From Xylanibacter ruminicola (GTDB taxonomy: Bacteria; Bacteroidota; Bacteroidia; Bacteroidales; Bacteroidaceae): 64,000 bases of DNA. The translations under genes and the position numbers were made by a program. The DNA lies in assembly GCF_900142525.1 (NCBI RefSeq), contig NZ_FRBD01000008.1:1-64000 (forward strand), in the 5' to 3' direction. The stretch's first letter is position 1; the number at the start of each line of letters is the position of its first letter. Below the pieces are notes generated by a model that saw only the letters and a program-made list of their open reading frames with translations, did no database searches and was not told the DNA's origin. Positions 51,629-61,180 of the stretch are shown here, piece by piece.

Positions 51629-53065
51629 ATGAAGAAATTAATAGGATTCTGCACCGTTGCGTTACTTTTGCTTACCAGCTGTTTTGGTAGCAAGATGATG
51701 ACTGCTAATGGCGGTGAGGTGACAGGTACGGGAGGAAAGGCCTTTACTGAACCTACTCCATACGGAATGGTGCTTGTTAAGAGAGGCCATCTGAAGATGG
51801 GTATCGAGAATCAAGATTCTCTGTGGGGAAAGAAAACTCCTCTCAGAGATATTTCTGTTGATGGATTCTGGATGGATGAGACTGAGGTTACAAACTCTAA
51901 GTATCGGCAGTTTGTTAATTATGTGCGCGATTCTATCCTCCGCGAACGTCTCTCTGAAATTGACGAGACCTATAAGACGGTTAAAACTGATAAGGAGGGT
52001 AACGAAATATCGACAGTTTTGAACTGGAAGAAGTCATTGCCTCGTCGACCAAATGAAGACGAGCAGGAGATTATCGATGGTATGTATGTAACTAATCCTG
52101 TTACAGGCGATAAGATGTTGGACTATAGACAGTTGAATTATCGCTATGAGGTTTATGACTATACTGCAGCTGCCTTGCGTCGCAATCGTCTTAATCCGCA
52201 AGAGCGCAATCTGAATACAGACTTTACTGTTGATCCTGAGGAGCAGGTGTGGATTTCGAAAGATACGGCCTATATCGATGATGAGGGCAGAATCATTCGC
52301 GAGAGTATCAATCGTCCGCTTTCAGGACCTTGGGATTTCTTGAATACCTATATCGTTAATGTATTCCCAGATACCACTTGTTGGGTAAACGACTTCCCCA
52401 ATGCTGATAATGAGATGTATCTGCGTTACTACTTCTCGAATCCTGCCTATAACGACTATCCTGTGGTAGGCGTGACTTGGGAACAGGCTAATGCCTATTG
52501 CGCTTGGCGAACAGAATATTTGTTGAAGGGACTTGGTCCTGCAGCACGTTATGTTCAGCGTTATCGTCTGCCAACTGAGGCAGAATGGGAGTTCGCAGCT
52601 CGAGGCAAGGATCAGAATGAGTTCCCATGGGATAATGAGGCTGTGGCAAGTGGCAAGGGCTGTTTCTATGCCAACTTTAAGCCTGATAATGGTAACTATA
52701 CCAAGGATGGTAACCTGATAACAAGTCGCGTTGGAATATACTCAGCCAATTCAAATGGTCTGTATGATATGGCTGGTAATGTGGCTGAGTGGACCAGCAC
52801 CATCTATACTGAGGCTGGTGTTGAGGCTATGAACGATATCAACCCACAGCTCAAGTATAATGCTGCTCAGGAGGATCCTTACCGACTGAAACGTAAGAGC
52901 GTAAGAGGTGGATCTTGGAAGGATCCTGAGTCATATATCCGTTCTGCTTGGCGTACTGCTGAATATCAGAACCAACCTCGTTCGTACATTGGATTCCGTT
53001 GTGTACGCAGTCTGGCTAACTCTACTAGTGAACGTGCTAAGTCTACAAAGACCAAGAAGAAATAA
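51629..53065 (+). CDS. porK: PorK/GldK T9SS ring lipoprotein
   Basis: A lipobox with C18 (LLTSCFGSKM) is followed by a formylglycine-generating-enzyme-like fold: GMVLVKRGHLKMGIE, VDGFWMDETEVTNSKYRQFV, YRLPTEAEWEFAARG, NGLYDMAGNVAEWTS and SVRGGSWKD. PorK forms, with PorN, the periplasmic ring attached to the outer membrane. A long insert between about residues 110 and 260 is typical of the family. It starts 14 bases after porP. Confidence 0.94.
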   Translation: MKKLIGFCTVALLLLTSCFGSKMMTANGGEVTGTGGKAFTEPTPYGMVLVKRGHLKMGIENQDSLWGKKTPLRDISVDGFWMDETEVTNSKYRQFVNYVRDSILRERLSEIDETYKTVKTDKEGNEISTVLNWKKSLPRRPNEDEQEIIDGMYVTNPVTGDKMLDYRQLNYRYEVYDYTAAALRRNRLNPQERNLNTDFTVDPEEQVWISKDTAYIDDEGRIIRESINRPLSGPWDFLNTYIVNVFPDTTCWVNDFPNADNEMYLRYYFSNPAYNDYPVVGVTWEQANAYCAWRTEYLLKGLGPAARYVQRYRLPTEAEWEFAARGKDQNEFPWDNEAVASGKGCFYANFKPDNGNYTKDGNLITSRVGIYSANSNGLYDMAGNVAEWTSTIYTEAGVEAMNDINPQLKYNAAQEDPYRLKRKSVRGGSWKDPESYIRSAWRTAEYQNQPRSYIGFRCVRSLANSTSERAKSTKTKKK

Positions 53066-53083
53066 TCAAAAAACAAGATAGTT

Positions 53084-53839
53084 ATGACTACATATAGCAA
53101 ATACAATATCGTCTACCGCTTGCAGAAGTGGATGGATAGTGTGCCAGGTCAGACATTCCTGAACTACGCCTATAGCTGGGGCGCTTCAATTGTGATTCTG
53201 GGTACACTCTTTAAGCTTACCCACATGGGTGGAGCTGATTACCTGCTGTTTATCGGATTGGGAACAGAGGTGTTTGTGTTCTTCCTTTATGCCTTCGATC
53301 GTCCTTTCGATAAGACGGCTGACGGTATGGAACTGGATACTCATGTTCGTACTGGTGCTGATGCTCCAGTAGTTAGCAGAGGTGGTAGTGCCACAGTTGT
53401 TGGAGGCAATGGTGGAACCATCATCATAAATGGTAATCCATCGGCTCCTGCTGAGAATGTACAGCCTGCAGTTTCAATACAGCCAGCAGCATCTGTTTCA
53501 TCTGCTGCTTCTGTCCAGCCATCTACATCTTCTCATCCTGAACTCGAGGCAGCTACTTCTGGCTATGTTGAGGAGTTGAAACACTTAACAGAAACCCTCT
53601 CTAAGGTTTCTGCCCAGAACGAAAAGCTGGCTCACGATTCTGAGGAGATGGAGAACCTGAACCGCACACTTACTGGTATCTGTAAGGTTTATGAGATGCA
53701 GTTGAAGAGTGCCAGCTCGCAGATTGGTACTATCGACGATATCAACGAACAGACAAAGAGAATGGCTGCTCAGATAGCTGAGCTTAACAAGATATATGCC
53801 CGTATGATCGAGGCAATGACGGCTAAGATGAACGTTTAA
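53084..53839 (+). CDS. porL: PorL/GldL T9SS motor protein
   Basis: Two membrane helices near the N-terminus (about 27-45 and 50-68; the first with SWGASIVILGTLFKLTHMGG) form the PorL motor domain. A low-complexity Gln-Pro-Ala-Ser-Val linker (about 125-155) and a C-terminal coiled coil (EELKHLTETLSKVSAQNEKL) follow. With PorM it makes the inner-membrane motor driven by the proton gradient. The linker appears longer than in many homologues. Confidence 0.92.
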   Translation: MTTYSKYNIVYRLQKWMDSVPGQTFLNYAYSWGASIVILGTLFKLTHMGGADYLLFIGLGTEVFVFFLYAFDRPFDKTADGMELDTHVRTGADAPVVSRGGSATVVGGNGGTIIINGNPSAPAENVQPAVSIQPAASVSSAASVQPSTSSHPELEAATSGYVEELKHLTETLSKVSAQNEKLAHDSEEMENLNRTLTGICKVYEMQLKSASSQIGTIDDINEQTKRMAAQIAELNKIYARMIEAMTAKMNV

Positions 53840-53844
53840 CGACT

Positions 53845-55404
53845 ATGGCAATAAAGAAAAGACCCGTTTCTCCACGCCAGAGGATGATCAATCTGATGTA
53901 TGTCGTCCTGATGGCTATGTTGGCGCTGAATGTCTCTAACGAGGTACTCAACGGCTTCTCTATTGTGGAGGAAAGTCTGAACCGCACAACCAGCAACTCG
54001 TCAAAGGAGAATCTGGCTATCTATGAAACCTTCGAGCAGCAGATGAAGGCCAATCCTCAGAAGACAAAGGAATGGTATGATAAGGCTCAGCAGGTGCGAC
54101 AGATGAGCGATTCACTCTATAACTTTGCTGCCAGTTTGAAGCTGGCTATAGTTGTTGAGGCTGATGGTAAAGACGGCGATGTTAATAATATCCGCAACAA
54201 AGAGGATCAAGAGCCTGCCAACTACGTGATGCTCTCGCCTACAAATGGTCAGGGACAGAAACTCTATAATGCCATCAACTCGTTCCGCAATCGGATGCTG
54301 ACGATGGTGACAGATGAGAAGCAACGTAAGATTATTGCCAGCAATCTGACTACCGAGGTGCCTAAGCGTGCTATGGGAAAGAACTGGCAGGAATATATGT
54401 TCGAGTCGATGCCTGCAGCAGCAGCCGTTACTTTGCTTTCAAAACTTCAGAGCGATGTGCGTTATGCTGAGGGCGAAGTGCTACATAAGCTGGTGCAGAA
54501 TATCGATGTGAAGGATATCCGTGTCAATCTGCTGGATGCCTTCGTTATTCCAAGTTCTAAGACTATCGTCAGGGGCGATCGCTTCTCTGCACGAATCGTG
54601 ATGGCTGCAGTCGATACTACTCAGGTGCCTGATATCTTTATTGGTGGTCAGAAGGTTAACTTGCAGAATGGTCTCTATGAAACGGTTTGTGGAAAAACAG
54701 GTGATTTCACTTTGAAAGGCTACATGGAGATGGTGAATGGCAATGGTGAAAGAATCCGTCGTGAGTTTTCGCAGGATTATACTGTTGTAGAACCAAGTGC
54801 CACAGTATCAGCCGACTTGATGAATATGCTTTATGCAGGCTATGCTAATCCTATCAGCATCAGCGTGCCAGGAGTACCTCTTAATAAGGTGCAAGCCTCG
54901 ATGACTAATGGAACTTTGCAAGCTGTAGGTGCTGGCAAATATATTGCCAAACCTTCGAAGATAGGGCAGAATGCTGTCATTACTGTTACATCAACCAATA
55001 CTGGTCGCCCTCAGCAGATGGGACAATACACCTTCCGCGTTCGTAAATTGCCCGATCCTACACCTTATATAGCTATGAAAGACGAGCATGGTAATCCAGC
55101 TCGCTATAAGGGTGGAACTTTGTCGAAGAGTCAGTTAGTGGAGGTAGGAACTCTTGGAGCCGCTATCGATGATGGTATACTTGATATCGCTTTCCGCGTT
55201 CAGAGTTTCGAGACGGTGTTCTTCGACAATATGGGTAATGCAGTTCCGATGGCTTCAGAAGGTGCTCAGTTCTCTGGTCGCCAGAAGGATACCTTCCGCA
55301 AGCTTTCGCGTAATCGCAGATTCTATATCTCGAGAGTAACGGTAGTTGGTCCTGATGGTTTGACACGTACGCTAACAAATCCAATGGAAGTTATAGTAAA
55401 ATAA
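53845..55404 (+). CDS. porM: PorM/GldM T9SS motor stator-like protein
   Basis: The start RPVSPRQRMINLMYVVLMAM gives the single N-terminal membrane helix typical of PorM, followed by NVSNEVLNGFSIVEESL. Four periplasmic beta-rich domains follow, ending in VVGPDGLTRTLTNPMEVIVK. Its 519 residues are normal for the family. It spans the periplasm from the motor to the PorK/PorN ring. It begins five bases after porL. Confidence 0.94.
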   Translation: MAIKKRPVSPRQRMINLMYVVLMAMLALNVSNEVLNGFSIVEESLNRTTSNSSKENLAIYETFEQQMKANPQKTKEWYDKAQQVRQMSDSLYNFAASLKLAIVVEADGKDGDVNNIRNKEDQEPANYVMLSPTNGQGQKLYNAINSFRNRMLTMVTDEKQRKIIASNLTTEVPKRAMGKNWQEYMFESMPAAAAVTLLSKLQSDVRYAEGEVLHKLVQNIDVKDIRVNLLDAFVIPSSKTIVRGDRFSARIVMAAVDTTQVPDIFIGGQKVNLQNGLYETVCGKTGDFTLKGYMEMVNGNGERIRREFSQDYTVVEPSATVSADLMNMLYAGYANPISISVPGVPLNKVQASMTNGTLQAVGAGKYIAKPSKIGQNAVITVTSTNTGRPQQMGQYTFRVRKLPDPTPYIAMKDEHGNPARYKGGTLSKSQLVEVGTLGAAIDDGILDIAFRVQSFETVFFDNMGNAVPMASEGAQFSGRQKDTFRKLSRNRRFYISRVTVVGPDGLTRTLTNPMEVIVK

Positions 55405-55420
55405 ATAAGGTATAAGATAT

Positions 55421-56503
55421 ATGAAACGAGTATTTTTCTTATTCACCGTCGTGCTGTTTGCAGTTGTAGCAGTAGCTCAGCCACCTCAGCGTGTGGCTCA
55501 ACAGCAGGAACAGCAGAAAGCAAAGCAGAACTCAGCTTCGACTGCTATGTCGATGCGTGCGCAGATATCATTCCCCACAGCAGTCGAGATGCCTGAAGAG
55601 GTGGTGTGGCGTCGCGACATCTACCGTGAGATATCGCTCGACGAGGATGTGAATAGCGGACTCTACTATCCCGTAGAGCCGCAGGGGCGTCAGCTCAATC
55701 TGTTTACCTACATCTTTAAGTTGGCGCTTAATGGCTATATCCCCCTCTATGAGTATCCTACTGATGGTAGCGATGTGTTTACAGAAGAGGCAAAGGTGGA
55801 TATGAAGAATCTTCTGCACGACTTCCATATTCGCTATGAGGAGCAGAATGGGCGTCTGAAGGTAGAAAACAGCGATATTCCATCTTCTGAGGTTAAGAAG
55901 TATTATCTCAAAGAGAGTGCTTATTACGATCAGGCCAATTCTTCGTTCCACATCAAGGTTCAGGCTCTATGCCCTGTTATGGTGGAGGAAGATGAGTTTA
56001 CACTTAGCGATGATAATGGTGATAAGCAGGTAACCCAGTATCCCCTTTTCTGGGTTAAGTATAGCGAACTGGAGCCGTTCCTGAATCGACAGACGGTTAT
56101 GGCAAGTAGTATGAATAATGCTGCACAGGTATCGATGGACGATTTCTTTACCCTGAACATGTATCGCGGTAAAATCTATAAGACGAACAATGCTATGGGC
56201 AAGACGTTATCTCAGCTTTGTAATGGTGATAAGGACAAGATGACTGCTGAGCAGAAACGCATAGAGGCAGAACTTGAGGCCTTTAAGAAGACCATTTTTG
56301 GCGATCCTGCCAAGCGCGATTCACTAGACAGCATAGCAGCCTTGAATGATAAAAAGGCTGATAAGAAAGTGAAGTCTGCCAAAAACAAGCCCTCGTCAGA
56401 CAAAGGCGTAAAGGCTGCCAAGCAGAAGTCGCCTAAATCAGAGAAAGCAAGTAGCAGCAGTAATAGTTCTGCCCGAGTTTCAGTACGCCGCCAGAGACAT
56501 TAA
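55421..56503 (+). CDS. porN: PorN/GldN T9SS ring protein with a lysine-rich tail
   Basis: A signal peptide (AVAQ) is followed by the PorN core: VVWRRDIYREISLDEDVNSG, LYYPVEPQGRQLNLFTYIFK and VKYSELEPFLNRQ. The last about 60 residues are a lysine- and serine-rich extension (KKADKKVKSAKNKPSSDKG and more), probably disordered. PorN partners PorK in the outer-membrane ring. It ends the por operon. Confidence 0.92.
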   Translation: MKRVFFLFTVVLFAVVAVAQPPQRVAQQQEQQKAKQNSASTAMSMRAQISFPTAVEMPEEVVWRRDIYREISLDEDVNSGLYYPVEPQGRQLNLFTYIFKLALNGYIPLYEYPTDGSDVFTEEAKVDMKNLLHDFHIRYEEQNGRLKVENSDIPSSEVKKYYLKESAYYDQANSSFHIKVQALCPVMVEEDEFTLSDDNGDKQVTQYPLFWVKYSELEPFLNRQTVMASSMNNAAQVSMDDFFTLNMYRGKIYKTNNAMGKTLSQLCNGDKDKMTAEQKRIEAELEAFKKTIFGDPAKRDSLDSIAALNDKKADKKVKSAKNKPSSDKGVKAAKQKSPKSEKASSSSNSSARVSVRRQRH

Positions 56504-56570
56504 AACAGCTAAAACGGAGGCATTAATCGAAAAAAAACAGATATTTCCTTCTCTATTCCAACTTTTTTCG

Positions 56571-56578
56571 TATCTTTG
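56571..56578 (+). promoter_or_regulatory. Promoter -7 box (TATCTTTG)
   Basis: Exact TAnnTTTG match, 41 bases before the ATG at 56620. Confidence 0.65.
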
Positions 56579-56619
56579 CAGCCGTAGAAAGATTCATTAA
56601 CATTAAAAGCAAATAGGTT

Positions 56620-57225
56620 ATGAAGAAATTATTTACTATGGTAGTGCTGCTGGCAACAATGGCTGTTGCTGCTCAGGCACAGTTGAAGTTTGGTGTTAAG
56701 GGAGGCCTTAACCTCACAAGTATGAAATTTGATAAGGATGTAGTAGACCCCTCTAATCAGGCTGGTTTCTTCATTGGTCCTACTATTAAATTTACGCTTC
56801 CTGTCGTAGGTCTTGGCATCGATGCTTCAGCTCTTTACGACCAGCGCTCTGCTAAGATTGCCGATGAGACTGTGAAGCAGCAGTCTATCCAGGTGCCTAT
56901 CAATCTGCGTTATGGTTTTGGTTTGGGTTCTACAGCAAGTATCTATATCTTTGCAGGTCCTCAGTTTGGTTTCGCTATTGGCGATAAGGTTCAAGAAATC
57001 GGAAACAATATTGCTGATTGGCGTTTGAAGGATTCAAACCTGAGTGCAAATGTCGGTCTTGGACTGATGCTGCTGAATCATCTTCAGATCTCAGCAAACT
57101 ATAACATCGCTCTTGGTACAACAGGTGAGGTTGATGTTAACAAAGCTCTTAGCACAACATGGGATACAGCTATTGGTAAGGCAAAGGCAAATGCTTGGCA
57201 GCTTTCAGTAGCTTATTATTTCTAA
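56620..57225 (+). CDS. Outer-membrane beta-barrel (porin family) protein
   Basis: The 201-residue protein has a signal peptide (AQAQ) and an eight-strand barrel pattern: LKFGVKGGLNLTSMKF at the start, GFFIGPTIKFTLP and a final WQLSVAYYF ending in an aromatic residue. It resembles the small PorT/OmpA-like barrels common in Bacteroidetes. The role is unknown. It is a single-gene transcript with its own promoter and a terminator at 57295. Confidence 0.85.
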   Translation: MKKLFTMVVLLATMAVAAQAQLKFGVKGGLNLTSMKFDKDVVDPSNQAGFFIGPTIKFTLPVVGLGIDASALYDQRSAKIADETVKQQSIQVPINLRYGFGLGSTASIYIFAGPQFGFAIGDKVQEIGNNIADWRLKDSNLSANVGLGLMLLNHLQISANYNIALGTTGEVDVNKALSTTWDTAIGKAKANAWQLSVAYYF

Positions 57226-57229
57226 AATA

Positions 57230-57288
57230 TTCCCACGTTGGGAATAATTTGTTCCCACACTGGGAATGAAATGTTCCCTAACTGGGAA
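57230..57288. repeat. Second array of three TTCCCAnnnTGGGAA palindromes, 22-bp period
   Basis: Units lie at 57230-57244, 57252-57266 and 57274-57288, again exactly 22 bases apart with 7-base spacers. The first two have perfect 6-base arms. The third keeps TTCCC and GGGAA but has lost the inner pair. The array begins five bases after the barrel gene's stop and just before a separate terminator, so ending transcription is not its only possible use. Confidence 0.9.
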
Positions 57289-57294
57289 AATAAT

Positions 57295-57319
57295 AGCGCC
57301 TTACTAAGGCGCTTTCTTT
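57295..57319 (+). terminator. Intrinsic terminator after the barrel gene
   Basis: AGCGCCTT at 57295-57302 pairs with AAGGCGCT at 57306-57313 over a three-base loop, followed by TTCTTT. It ends just before the priA start. Confidence 0.75.
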
Positions 57320-57327
57320 GTCCTAAG

Positions 57328-59583
57328 ATGAGATATGCAGATGTGATATTGCCCGTGCCCCTAACAGGGTTGTTTACCTACAGCGTACCTGAAGGTATGG
57401 CTGTAGGTATAGGTATGCGTGTACTTGTTACCTTTGGACGCAGCAAGAAGTATCTGGGCATCGTGGCAAGTCTGCATAACAACAAACCTGAGAACTACGA
57501 GGTGAAATCCATCGCTCAGGTAATGGATTCAGAACCCATAGTCACAGAAAATCAGCTGAAGCTGTGGCAGTGGATAGCCGATTATTATATGTCGCCAATA
57601 GGTGAGGTATATAAGGCAGCCTTGCCATCAGGCCTGAAGGCAGAAGATGGTTATCGCCCCAAGACAGAACTATATGTCCAACTCTCATCCAAGTTCCGTA
57701 ATGAGCGTTCGCTTCATGTGGCTATCGATATGCTTCAACGCGCTCCAAAGCAGCTGAAGGCATTTCTTGATTATCTGGAACTTTCGGGGTGGGATAGGCC
57801 TGGCGAGCCTGATGTTCAGGCAGAATTGACTCGTGATGAGCTGCTGAATGAAGGACATAGTCTGCAGGTGATAAATGCTTTGGTGCAGCGTGGCATTCTG
57901 GAAACTTACGACAAAGAGGTGGGGCGCCTGAACTTTGGCGGTGATCCACATCCTGAAAACATAAAACCGCTGAGTCAGCCTCAGCAGGAGGCTTTCAATC
58001 AGATACAGTTCTCGTTTCTACAGAAGAACGTAACGCTTCTTCATGGCGTAACATCGAGTGGAAAAACTGAGATTTATATCCACCTGATACAGCAGGCATT
58101 AGATAAACATCAGCAAGTGCTATATCTGTTGCCCGAGATTGCCTTAACGGTACAGACAATGCAGCGATTGCAGCGCGTGTTTGGCAATCGTCTTGGCATC
58201 TATCATAGCAAATATTCTGATGCAGAGCGTGTGGAAATATGGCAGAAACAGCTCTCTAAGCATCCATACGATGTGATACTTGGAGCCCGTAGTGCAGTTT
58301 TGCTGCCTTTCCAGCATTTGGGACTGATTATCATCGACGAAGAACACGTTACCTCGTATAAGCAACAGGATCCTGCGCCACGATATCATGCCCGTTCAGC
58401 AGCTATCATGTTGGCGCAGATGTATGGAGCTAAGACGCTTCTGGGCACAGCAACCCCATCGCTCGAAACCTATCATAACGCTAAGACGGGTAAGTACGGA
58501 CTGGTAGAGCTCTTTCAAAGATACAAAGGTATTGAGCTACCCGAGATTCAGGTGGTTGATATCAAGGACCTTCAACATCGAAAGATGATGAATGGACCTT
58601 TCTCTCCATTACTGCTAGCCAAGACTCGCGAGGCTTTAGAACGAGGCGAACAGGTTATCTTCTTTCAGAATCGCAGAGGTTACGCTCCTATGATAGAGTG
58701 TAAACAATGCGGATGGGTACCTCATTGCCAGCATTGCGATGTTTCGCTCACGTTTCATCGCAACATGAATCAGCTTACCTGTCACTATTGCGGATATACC
58801 TATCAGGTGCCAACAGAATGTCCAGCCTGTGGATGCCATGAGTTACAGACAAAAGGTTATGGCACAGAGAAAATTGAGGATCAGGTGCGTGATATCTTCC
58901 CAGAGGCAAGAATCGCTCGTATGGATCTTGATACGACTCGCACTCGTAATGCCTACGAACGTATCATTAGCGACTTTTCGTCTGGTCGCACCAATCTGCT
59001 CATTGGTACGCAGATGATTTCCAAAGGTCTCGATTTCGATAAGGTGTCTGTAGTTGGAATCCTGAATGCTGATAATTTGTTGAACTATCCCGACTTCCGT
59101 GCTTATGAGCATGCGTATATGATGATGGCTCAGGTGAGTGGACGTGCTGGGCGAAAAGGCAAACAAGGCTTGGTGATTTTGCAGACCAAATCGCCCAATA
59201 TACCACTTATCCAACAGGTGGTTCAGAATGACTATACAGGTTTCTATCGCTCGCTAATAGCTGAACGACAGCAGTTTAACTATCCGCCATATTATCGTTT
59301 GATATATGTATACCTGAAGCATCGCTCAGATGCTGTGGTAGAGACTGCGGGTATCGAGATGAGTAGCAGATTGCGCCAATGGTTCTCATCAAGAGTGATA
59401 GGTCCCGACAAACCATCAATAGCCAAAGTAAAATCGTTGTCTATTCGTAAGGTCATTTTGAAACTCGAACTTGGTATCAATATGCCAGAGGTGCGAAAAT
59501 ATTTAGCGCTTGCCCAGCAGCAGATGCTACAAGACAAACGCTATTCATCGCTCCAGATCTACTACGATGTAGATCCGCTATAA
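57328..59583 (+). CDS. priA: Primosomal protein N' (replication restart helicase PriA)
   Basis: The 751-residue helicase has the N-terminal DNA-binding domain, Walker A GVTSSGKTE with K246, the DEEH box D337-H340, a zinc-binding stretch with paired cysteines (CKQCGWVPHCQHCDVS, CHYCGYTY, CPACGCHEL) and the C-terminal helicase motifs GTQMISKGLDF and QVSGRAGRKG. It restarts stalled replication forks. The frame is open back to 57238, but that extension runs through the palindrome array and the terminator, so the ATG at 57328 is used. Confidence 0.96.
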   Translation: MRYADVILPVPLTGLFTYSVPEGMAVGIGMRVLVTFGRSKKYLGIVASLHNNKPENYEVKSIAQVMDSEPIVTENQLKLWQWIADYYMSPIGEVYKAALPSGLKAEDGYRPKTELYVQLSSKFRNERSLHVAIDMLQRAPKQLKAFLDYLELSGWDRPGEPDVQAELTRDELLNEGHSLQVINALVQRGILETYDKEVGRLNFGGDPHPENIKPLSQPQQEAFNQIQFSFLQKNVTLLHGVTSSGKTEIYIHLIQQALDKHQQVLYLLPEIALTVQTMQRLQRVFGNRLGIYHSKYSDAERVEIWQKQLSKHPYDVILGARSAVLLPFQHLGLIIIDEEHVTSYKQQDPAPRYHARSAAIMLAQMYGAKTLLGTATPSLETYHNAKTGKYGLVELFQRYKGIELPEIQVVDIKDLQHRKMMNGPFSPLLLAKTREALERGEQVIFFQNRRGYAPMIECKQCGWVPHCQHCDVSLTFHRNMNQLTCHYCGYTYQVPTECPACGCHELQTKGYGTEKIEDQVRDIFPEARIARMDLDTTRTRNAYERIISDFSSGRTNLLIGTQMISKGLDFDKVSVVGILNADNLLNYPDFRAYEHAYMMMAQVSGRAGRKGKQGLVILQTKSPNIPLIQQVVQNDYTGFYRSLIAERQQFNYPPYYRLIYVYLKHRSDAVVETAGIEMSSRLRQWFSSRVIGPDKPSIAKVKSLSIRKVILKLELGINMPEVRKYLALAQQQMLQDKRYSSLQIYYDVDPL

Positions 59584-59590
59584 TCTAAAC

Positions 59591-61075
59591 TTAGAATTTC
59601 AGTTCGCAACCTATGCCAAGTACGCGGTTGGTACGTGTGAAGTCATCACTAACGCCAGCCTGTGGGTAGTCGTTGCGCTTGTAGTGATCGTAATTGGTCT
59701 GGAAGTATGCAGCCTTCAAGGTAACCTTGTCTGAAGCCTTGTAGTTGAAACCAAAACCAAAACTATAGCTGTTAACAACAAACGACATATCGTTCATATA
59801 GGCATCTGTAAGCTGATAACGGGTGAGCTGAGTACCGCCGCTGATAGTCAGTTTGTCAGTAACATCCCACTCTACACCTGCCAGATACTCGTTTGTACCA
59901 CCACCCAGCAGATCCTGGGTGTTGTTGTACCAGTTAACGTTGGTATCGAAGAAGTGGTGATAACCCAGGTTCAGACGTACATCGTCTGTCATATTCCACA
60001 TAGCTCCAACTGCAAGCTGAGCAGGAGAGTCTTCATCAATCTTCTCGCCATCACGGAACTTGTTAACTGCAGGAATTTCGCTTGCCTCATTTACAGTCGA
60101 CTCGTTCTTCATGTGAATCTGAGTTTTGAATTCATATTTAGCTGCAAAGTTGAATTTACCCACTTTATAGTCGATGCCAATAACTGGAGCTACTCCTACG
60201 CTCGACTGGTTGCAGAGCAGGTTTACTCCCTGAGAGTATTTCTGCAAAGAGTTGAGGCTCTTCTTAGTACCTTCCAGCTGAGCAAGTTGGTTTGTAAGAA
60301 TTTCTGGAACAGGAGCACCTGCAGCCTCATATTGTGCAATACCTGCATTTATCTGGCTGATTCCTGCGTCAACTGTTGTTTCTGCTCCCTGAAGGAAACT
60401 ACCGAAGTCTACGTAACCACCAGCTGTATTAACCATGATATTGCTAATCTTTGCTTTATAGGTAGCAGTACCATAAAGCAGACGCAAACCTCCATATACA
60501 GAAAGGTTTGAAATAACCTTGTATGCTGCACCAAGCTGGAATCCGAAGTAGTACTGGCGTCCCTGCATGTAGCCGTCCATATCGTAACCTGTAGCACCTA
60601 GAGGCTTAAGTTGGTTGGCTATGCTACCTACTACACTCTCGAATGATCCCAGACCATCGGCAAACTCACATGAGCCACCACCACCAGGTACTGAGAAGTT
60701 GAACTGAACGCTCCAATTACCTTTATTGTAGGCAGCCTGGATAGATGGGAGGAATGGTGCATCGGCAATACCTTCGAAGGTCTTAGTCTCAAGACCATCG
60801 TTCTTCTTGCCTAGTGCAAAAACGGGGTTGGTAGACTGAATAGTACGAGTCTGGTGAGCATACTGCCAGTTAATACCAAGGTAAAAACCTTCTGGCATGA
60901 AGGCTACACCTGCGGGGTTGCTGTATACTCCATCGAGACCAATAGCTGCATCTCGAGCTGGATTACGCAAAAAGTCGATACTCTGGTTGGTGTTGGTTAA
61001 GATGCCACCTGCTGTGGCTGTTGTTGTAGCTGCTGTCAGCATTATGCTAGCCAGCAATGCATTAATCTTTTTCAT
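59591..61075 (-). CDS. OmpP1/FadL family outer-membrane transporter
   Basis: A signal peptide is followed by the FadL-type hatch region (NPARDAAIGLDGVYSNPAGVA) and a long beta-barrel ending in GIGCELKF. FadL-like proteins let hydrophobic compounds pass the outer membrane. It is transcribed towards priA and ends eight bases from the end of that gene. Confidence 0.9.
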   Translation of the reverse strand: MKKINALLASIMLTAATTTATAGGILTNTNQSIDFLRNPARDAAIGLDGVYSNPAGVAFMPEGFYLGINWQYAHQTRTIQSTNPVFALGKKNDGLETKTFEGIADAPFLPSIQAAYNKGNWSVQFNFSVPGGGGSCEFADGLGSFESVVGSIANQLKPLGATGYDMDGYMQGRQYYFGFQLGAAYKVISNLSVYGGLRLLYGTATYKAKISNIMVNTAGGYVDFGSFLQGAETTVDAGISQINAGIAQYEAAGAPVPEILTNQLAQLEGTKKSLNSLQKYSQGVNLLCNQSSVGVAPVIGIDYKVGKFNFAAKYEFKTQIHMKNESTVNEASEIPAVNKFRDGEKIDEDSPAQLAVGAMWNMTDDVRLNLGYHHFFDTNVNWYNNTQDLLGGGTNEYLAGVEWDVTDKLTISGGTQLTRYQLTDAYMNDMSFVVNSYSFGFGFNYKASDKVTLKAAYFQTNYDHYKRNDYPQAGVSDDFTRTNRVLGIGCELKF

Positions 61076-61104
61076 CTTTTAAACAATTTTTTAAAAATCG
61101 GCTG

Positions 61105-61112
61105 CAAAGGTA
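61105..61112 (-). promoter_or_regulatory. Promoter -7 box (TACCTTTG) of the FadL gene
   Basis: The minus-strand reading matches TAnnTTTG, 29 bases before the ATG at 61075. Confidence 0.6.
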
Positions 61113-61180
61113 TATGTATTGTTTTAAAATCTTATGTCTACGCACACAAAGTTAACGAAGTTTAACGAAAATTGCACAGA

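Noticed and set aside
57238..57327. Upstream start for PriA
   Set aside because: The extension translates the palindrome array and terminator; the PriA family start matches the ATG at 57328.
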